Part shown: positions 59,538 to 64,000 of the stretch, in pieces | Numbering within the stretch: position 1 is the stretch's first letter | Layout: each line of letters opens with the position of its first letter | Source of the DNA: Candidatus Enterococcus willemsii | GTDB lineage: Bacteria > Bacillota > Bacilli > Lactobacillales > Enterococcaceae | DNA length: 64,000 nucleotides | Assembly (NCBI RefSeq): GCF_009933335.1 | Contig: NZ_MAEL01000054.1 | Coordinates: 1-64,000, forward strand | Reading direction: 5' to 3' | Translations under genes and position numbers: made by a program | Notes under the pieces: generated by a model | What the model was told of the DNA's origin: nothing | Seen by the model: only the letters and a program-made list of their open reading frames with translations | The model's database searches: none

Positions 59538-61049
59538 GTGAGAAAAATCGGTTTTGATCCACAGAAGTACATTGATGAACAGTCAAAATATATTTTAGAA
59601 CGTGTGAATAACTACGACAAATTGTATTTGGAATTTGGTGGAAAACTAATTGGTGATATGCATGCCAAACGTGTTTTACCAGGTTTTGACCAAGATGCAA
59701 AAATCAAATTGTTGCATAAATTGAAAGACCAGACAGAAATTATTATTTGTGTTTATGCAGGAGATATTGAACGCAATAAAATTCGTGGCGATTATGGTAT
59801 TACTTATGATATGGATATTATGCGTCTGATTGATGAATTAAGCGACTATGAATTAGCAGTGAATAGTGTTGTTATCACGCGCTATAATGGCCAACCATCA
59901 ACTAAAATTTTTATCAATAAATTAAAACAACGTGGCATCAAAGTCTTTACCCACAGTGAAATTGAAGGCTATCCAATTAACGTAGACAAAATTGTCAGTG
60001 ATGAAGGATTTGGCAAAAATACATTTATCCCTACGACAAAACCGATTGTTGTCGTTACTGGACCAGGGGCAGGTAGTGGTAAATTAGCAACTTGCTTGAA
60101 CCAGTTGTACCATGAAAGTCGTCACGGTCATTCAGTTGGGTATTCAAAATTTGAAACCTTCCCAGTCTGGAATGTTCCGTTAAAACATCCATTGAATATT
60201 GCTTATGAAGCAGCAACCGTGGATTTAAAAGACGTGAATATGATTGATTCTTTCCACTACGATTGTTATGGCGAAGTTGCAGTCAACTATAATCGCGATT
60301 TAGAGTCATTCCCGATTATTAAACGGACAATTGAACGAATTACTGGGAGAGAATCTGAATTTAATTCACCAACCGATATGGGCGTAAATCGTGTCGGCTA
60401 TGGCATCATTGACGATGAAGTGGTACAAGAAGCATCAAAACAAGAAATTATTCGTCGCTATTTTGATACAGAAGCGAATTATAAAAAAGGCTTAACTGAT
60501 TTAGAAACTTTACAACGTAGTCAATTGATTATGGAAGAAATTGCGTTACGTCCAGAAGCTCGTCCATGTGTTTCTCCAGCTCGTACCTATGCAGAAGAAA
60601 TTAAAAAAGAGAAGATGGATCAAGAATTTATGCCGCCAGTTGTCGCATTGGAATTAGCAGATGGACAAATTGTGATGGGCAGAGGATCAGAATTAATGGA
60701 TGCAAGTGCTGCTGCCATCCTAAATGCTATTAAGAAACTGGCAAATATTGCGGATGAAATTTTATTATTGTCACCAAATATTTTAGAACCTATTCAAAAA
60801 CTAAAAGCCAATGAATTATCTGGCAGAATTACGTCTTTGAATACCTCTGAAATTTTAATTGCCTTATCGATTAGTGCGGTAACCAATCCAACAGCGCAAT
60901 TAGCCTATTCAAAATTAGTGGAATTAAAGGAAACGCAAGCACATTCAACTGTTATCTTTAATAAAGATGATGAACAAATCTTACGTAATTTGGGAATCTC
61001 ATTTACGTGTGACCCCATTTATCCATCGAAAAACTTATTTTATGTTTAA
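59538..61049 (+). CDS. DUF1846 (UPF0371) family protein
   Basis: A 503-residue cytoplasmic protein of the DUF1846 family, normal in length. It opens [20 protein letters not shown] and contains [20 protein letters not shown], a P-loop-like [20 protein letters not shown], and [20 protein letters not shown]. The glycine loop suggests nucleotide binding, but the function of the family is unknown to me. The best start is GTG at 59538, 10 nt from GAGGGG; the frame opens earlier at 59484. Single gene. Confidence 0.88.
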   Translation: MRKIGFDPQKYIDEQSKYILERVNNYDKLYLEFGGKLIGDMHAKRVLPGFDQDAKIKLLHKLKDQTEIIICVYAGDIERNKIRGDYGITYDMDIMRLIDELSDYELAVNSVVITRYNGQPSTKIFINKLKQRGIKVFTHSEIEGYPINVDKIVSDEGFGKNTFIPTTKPIVVVTGPGAGSGKLATCLNQLYHESRHGHSVGYSKFETFPVWNVPLKHPLNIAYEAATVDLKDVNMIDSFHYDCYGEVAVNYNRDLESFPIIKRTIERITGRESEFNSPTDMGVNRVGYGIIDDEVVQEASKQEIIRRYFDTEANYKKGLTDLETLQRSQLIMEEIALRPEARPCVSPARTYAEEIKKEKMDQEFMPPVVALELADGQIVMGRGSELMDASAAAILNAIKKLANIADEILLLSPNILEPIQKLKANELSGRITSLNTSEILIALSISAVTNPTAQLAYSKLVELKETQAHSTVIFNKDDEQILRNLGISFTCDPIYPSKNLFYV

Positions 61050-61052
61050 TCA

Positions 61053-61086
61053 AAAGCTGTCCAAATTTTTTGGACAGTTTTTTTGT
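61053..61086 (+). terminator. Terminator after the DUF1846 gene
   Basis: Stem AAGCTGTCCAAA/TTTGGACAGTTT with a short loop and T8. Confidence 0.85.
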
Positions 61087-61150
61087 TAATGCAAATGTGG
61101 TTTAACTAAGGTACACTAAAATTAATAAAATGATGTTTGGAGTGTAACCG

Positions 61151-61813
61151 ATGCAAGGAATTGTTTTTGATTTTAACGGAACATTGCTGAGTGATACAGC
61201 AATTCATGAGGTAGCGTGGCGTCAATATATTCAATCATTATTGAATCGCCCAATCACGGAAGAAGAATTTCAACAGATTCACGGCAGAACCAATCACTTG
61301 ATTATGGAAAAATTTTTGAATAAGCAACTCACATCTAATGAAGCTGAACGATATTCAGAGGAAAAAGAGGCTGTGTATCGAGAATTGTTATTGCAAGAAG
61401 AGACTGTTGAACTGATCCAAGGTGTGACAGAATTTTTTGATTACTTGCAAGAAAAGAATGTACGCATGAATATTGCGACCGCTTCTCCGAAAAGCAATGT
61501 GGATTTTTATTTTGATTTCTTTGATTTAGGACGTTGGTTTGACTTAGAAAAAATCGTCTATAATGATGGGACATTAGCGAGTAAACCGGCACCAGATTAT
61601 TATCTTCAAGCGGCAAAAAATGTTGGGATAACGCCTGAAGAAATGATTGTCTTCGAGGATTCACCAATTGGACTACAAGGTGCTGCGAATGCCAAAGCCA
61701 AACATGTAGTAGCTGTGGCAACGAATGGCAATCATGACACCTTACAAGAACTCGATGCGGTAAAAGTTGTCATCGATGATTTTATGGATCCGCGTTTGCG
61801 AGAATTAATCTAA
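61151..61813 (+). CDS. HAD-superfamily hydrolase, beta-phosphoglucomutase-like
   Basis: A 220-residue HAD protein with an alpha-helical cap (about 15-90). Motif I is FDFNGTLLSD: the nucleophile D7 is present, but the usual second Asp is Asn (N9), which should weaken acid-base catalysis and is more often seen in a subset of sugar phosphatases. Motif II is NIATASPKSN, motif III the Lys of LASKPAPDYY, motif IV VFEDSPIGLQGAANA. The substrate is probably a sugar phosphate. Single gene. Confidence 0.88.
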   Translation: MQGIVFDFNGTLLSDTAIHEVAWRQYIQSLLNRPITEEEFQQIHGRTNHLIMEKFLNKQLTSNEAERYSEEKEAVYRELLLQEETVELIQGVTEFFDYLQEKNVRMNIATASPKSNVDFYFDFFDLGRWFDLEKIVYNDGTLASKPAPDYYLQAAKNVGITPEEMIVFEDSPIGLQGAANAKAKHVVAVATNGNHDTLQELDAVKVVIDDFMDPRLRELI

Positions 61814-61814
61814 A

Positions 61815-61852
61815 AAGAAGGCTGAGGTAGCATCTTACCTCAGCCTTTTGTG
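61815..61852. terminator. Bidirectional terminator, HAD / GyrI-like gene
   Basis: Perfect stem AAGGCTGAGGTA/TACCTCAGCCTT with a six-base loop and A/T runs, between convergent genes. Confidence 0.9.
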
Positions 61853-61853
61853 A

Positions 61854-62333
61854 TTATTTCGCTACGACAGGAATCCACATTTCACCAAAGAATTTGCCGT
61901 CTTTTTGTCCCATTTCAACGGCAGCGTTTGGTCCGCCAACGTATTGGTAATCCTGTAATTCAACCAGCGCTTGACCAAATGCCATACCAGTCAATACATT
62001 TTGTAATTCTTCAGATGAATCAGCTTCACCGCTGACAACAACATACGTGCTTTTTGGAAATTGAATGATACGAGTTGCTTCAGGTAACGTTTTTTCAGTT
62101 AAGACACCAGCATAATGCATCATTTTGTTGTCATAAGCTTCATTTACCGCAAAAATATAGTCATTATCAGCTAATTCTTTTAACTTTGTTAATGTCCCAT
62201 CTTGTGTGACTTGTTCCCAGAAATCATGTTTTTCTTTGGTGATACCTGCAAAATCAGTGTAATCACTTTTTAATTCCACACCAATTCCTAAAACAGTGAA
62301 GGCTTCTTTTTCTACTAATTGATAGTTTGACAT
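61854..62333 (-). CDS. GyrI-like effector-binding domain protein
   Basis: A 159-residue stand-alone effector-binding domain of the AraC_E_bind/GyrI type: YQLVEKEAFTVLGIGVELKS, GVLTEKTLPEATRIIQFPKS and a C-terminal GKFFGEMWIPVV strand with the conserved acidic residue (E near 153). Such proteins bind small hydrophobic or cationic ligands. The ATG at 62333 has a GTAGGAA site. It is divergent from a WYL regulator, 101 bp apart, which may control it. Confidence 0.83.
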   Translation of the reverse strand: MSNYQLVEKEAFTVLGIGVELKSDYTDFAGITKEKHDFWEQVTQDGTLTKLKELADNDYIFAVNEAYDNKMMHYAGVLTEKTLPEATRIIQFPKSTYVVVSGEADSSEELQNVLTGMAFGQALVELQDYQYVGGPNAAVEMGQKDGKFFGEMWIPVVAK

Positions 62334-62434
62334 AACAATTCCTACTTTCTTTAGATAATTTGTTGTATTTCTCTTTGATATCTTTATACTAAAGCTAAAC
62401 CATGTCAAAAAGTGACACTATTTAAGGAGATTGT

Positions 62435-63373
62435 ATGAAAAAGACAGAAAGAATAAATACAATAATGAGATATATCAATAATCGCGCCCATTTTACGATT
62501 TCAGAAATTATGTCTGAATTTGCTATTTCACGTTCAACAGCTATCCGTGACCTTCGTGAAATTGAACAAATGGGGCTACCGCTCATAGCAGAAGTCGGGC
62601 GTGATGGTGGGTACTCAGTATTACAAAATTCCTTTTTACCAAGTGTCCACTTTACGGATGATGAAGTAAAGGCACTGTTTATTGCTTTTATGGCAACACG
62701 TAACCAGCAACTTCCTTATTTAAAAAGTCGCCAATCGTTATCAGAAAAACTGATAGGCTTGCTCTCAGAAAATCAACAAGATGAGCTGGTTTATTTGAAT
62801 GAAGTACTCCTGTTTGAAGGGACAAATCCCTACAATCCTGATTTACTTGATTTAACGGATTTACCTGATCCAACTTTGGAGAAACTGATTCAAGCGTTAC
62901 TGAAAGATCGCTATCTGATTTGTACCTTTACCACCGGAAAGATTGCTTTGTATTTAGTCCATTTATACCAACAAAAAAGCGCGTGGTTTATTGAAGGAAT
63001 CATTATCGAAACTAGAGAAAAACACGTCTTTGCGGTCGAAGAATTAATCGATATTGCAGTTTTTGAAGGTAAACATCCTAAAAATATAGCCAAAAACTAT
63101 GTTGCTGCACCAATCAATCTTATTTTAACTTTAGAAGCCAAGGCGATTGCACAATTTAAAAAGTATCACCCATTCCGTTTGACCTTAGCATATTTAAACC
63201 CATTTCAAACGAAAGCACGTTTAGAAACAGTTGTTGGCACCAATCCAGAAGAAGTGAGTGAGATGGTTAATTGGTTACTATTTTTAGGAGAAGATTTATA
63301 CATTGAGCGGATGCCTGATGAAATTCGAGAGGAATTGATACGGCGAACAAAGAAACACCAAAGTGTGCTGTAA
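62435..63373 (+). CDS. HTH and WYL-domain regulator (YafY type)
   Basis: A 312-residue regulator. A winged helix-turn-helix fills residues 1-60 (HFTISEIMSEFAISRSTAIR, DLREIEQMGLPL). A WYL domain follows at about 140-230, with the changed core KSAWFIEGIIIETREKHVF in place of the canonical W-Y-L strand, and a WCX-like tail. WYL domains sense small ligands or nucleic acids. It is divergent from the GyrI-like gene and probably regulates it and itself. Confidence 0.87.
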   Translation: MKKTERINTIMRYINNRAHFTISEIMSEFAISRSTAIRDLREIEQMGLPLIAEVGRDGGYSVLQNSFLPSVHFTDDEVKALFIAFMATRNQQLPYLKSRQSLSEKLIGLLSENQQDELVYLNEVLLFEGTNPYNPDLLDLTDLPDPTLEKLIQALLKDRYLICTFTTGKIALYLVHLYQQKSAWFIEGIIIETREKHVFAVEELIDIAVFEGKHPKNIAKNYVAAPINLILTLEAKAIAQFKKYHPFRLTLAYLNPFQTKARLETVVGTNPEEVSEMVNWLLFLGEDLYIERMPDEIREELIRRTKKHQSVL

Positions 63374-63398
63374 GACACACCTTGGTGTTTTGTTTAAT
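63353..63398 (+). terminator. Terminator overlapping the end of the WYL gene
   Basis: Arms CACCAAAGTGT and ACACACCTTGGTG, the left one inside the last codons of the WYL gene, followed by a T-rich tail. Confidence 0.7.
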
Positions 63399-63406
63399 CA
63401 AAAGAA

Positions 63407-64000
63407 CTATTTGTAAATATTTAGTACCGTTTCACCCGCTGTAACTTGTTGTTTATTTAACTGCTCAATGCGAGCAAATTCTGTGTGATTGGTAAAGATA
63501 ATGGGTGTGGTTGTTTCCAATCCAGCAGCTTTAATTTGTTCCAAGTCAACGTTGACTAATGGGGTACCAACTTGAATAGTGTCACCAGTTTTTACTAGCG
63601 TCTCGAATGGCGCACCGTCAAGTTTGACCGTATCTAAACCGATATGAATTAATAGTTCTAATCCGTCTTCTGAACGCAAACCAAAGGCATGTTTGGTTTC
63701 AAAGACCATTTCTACGGTACTGTTAATCGGGGAGACAAAGGAGCCATCTGCTGGCACAATCGCCAGACCTTCACCCATTGCACCACTAGCAAACGCTTGG
63801 TCGTTAACTTGAGCGAGTGGAATGACTTGTCCATTAACAGGTGCAGAAAATTCAAGGATTGTATCCGTATCTTTAGCGATAGTTGTTGTTGGATTGTTTT
63901 TTTCATTCTTTTCTTCGGTTGTATGATCTTTGTAAAGAATGTAGGAAATAATAAAGGTAATCACAATACTAATTGCCGCACCAATAGCTGCATGAATCAA
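63407..64000 (-). CDS. PTS EIIBCA transporter, C-terminal part (cut by window edge)
   Basis: The last 197 residues of a sugar PTS permease of the glucose/beta-glucoside/trehalose class. The first 25 residues are the final EIIC membrane helix (AAIGAAISIVITFIISYIL). After a Thr/Asn-rich linker comes a full EIIA-Glc-type domain: LEFSAPVNGQVIPLAQVNDQ, FETKHAFGLRSEDGLELLIH. The phosphorylated His is in ELLIHIGLDTV. The sugar cannot be told because the EIIB and most of EIIC are outside the window. Confidence 0.9.
   Translation of the reverse strand: MIHAAIGAAISIVITFIISYILYKDHTTEEKNEKNNPTTTIAKDTDTILEFSAPVNGQVIPLAQVNDQAFASGAMGEGLAIVPADGSFVSPINSTVEMVFETKHAFGLRSEDGLELLIHIGLDTVKLDGAPFETLVKTGDTIQVGTPLVNVDLEQIKAAGLETTTPIIFTNHTEFARIEQLNKQQVTAGETVLNIYK

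Overview
The window is about 64 kb of low-GC Gram-positive chromosome that fits an Enterococcus or a very close relative in the Lactobacillales. I base this on a WxL surface-protein operon, a water-forming NADH oxidase, a comG pilus operon followed by a YtxK-type methyltransferase and ackA, T-box control of hisS-aspS, PepV, PepA and HtrA, and strong GGAGG ribosome sites throughout. I cannot name the species. Almost everything is ordinary core or soft-core chromosome. There is no prophage, CRISPR array or intact insertion sequence, only one short IS3-type scar.

Layout. 1-190: the 5S gene and terminator that close an rRNA operon. 0.2-4.4 kb: a cupin protein, msrB, ruvAB, a TetR regulator, a low-molecular-weight phosphatase and an unknown protein. 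4.4-7.9 kb: a GNAT protein, nox, a DUF1801 protein and a nucleotidyltransferase. 7.9-9.3 kb: the infC-rpmI-rplT operon behind an L20-type leader. 9.3-13.5 kb: a split ThrE-type exporter, a double VOC protein, a FUSC-type membrane protein, a 54-residue protein and a thioesterase. 13.6-17.0 kb: T-box-hisS-aspS. 17-20 kb: YitT and an OatA-type acyltransferase. 20-26.2 kb: comGA-GG, the methyltransferase and ackA. 26.3-31.5 kb: a sugar-catabolic locus with PfkB kinase and DeoR regulator on one strand and PTS EIIA-B-C, a small membrane protein and a class II aldolase on the other. 31.5-36.2 kb: HelD, NnrD and PepV. 36.2-40.4 kb: an accessory pocket with an IS scar, a small membrane protein under possible LytTR-type control, a membrane-bound nuclease, a lipoprotein and two small cell-envelope genes. 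40.5-44.9 kb: PepA, thioredoxin, UspA, GNAT, isochorismatase, DUF1801 and YtpR. 44.9-47.7 kb: a FecCD-type ABC importer. 47.7-49.9 kb: htrA and rlmH around a DnaA-box cluster. 49.9-52.2 kb: a secreted Big2 protein and a riboswitch-controlled adenosine deaminase. 52.4-55.9 kb: the WxL operon. 55.9-64 kb: GyrI-like proteins, truA, an OppA-type lipoprotein, DUF1846, a HAD hydrolase, a WYL regulator and the end of a PTS EIIBCA gene cut by the window edge.

RNA-level control is the richest theme. The window holds an L20 leader, an Asp-type T-box, an adenine-type purine riboswitch whose ligand-bound form should switch add on, and three orphan promoter/terminator cassettes that could be small RNAs. 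Start codons also show unusual signals: infC probably starts at AUA, and pepA has a hairpin between its Shine-Dalgarno sequence and its ATG. The most interesting DNA-level signal is a DnaA-box cluster between htrA and rlmH with no dnaA in view. Other DNA signals are a CcpA site laid over the -35 of the PTS operon and a pair of 11-bp direct repeats spaced 21 bp upstream of an unknown membrane protein.
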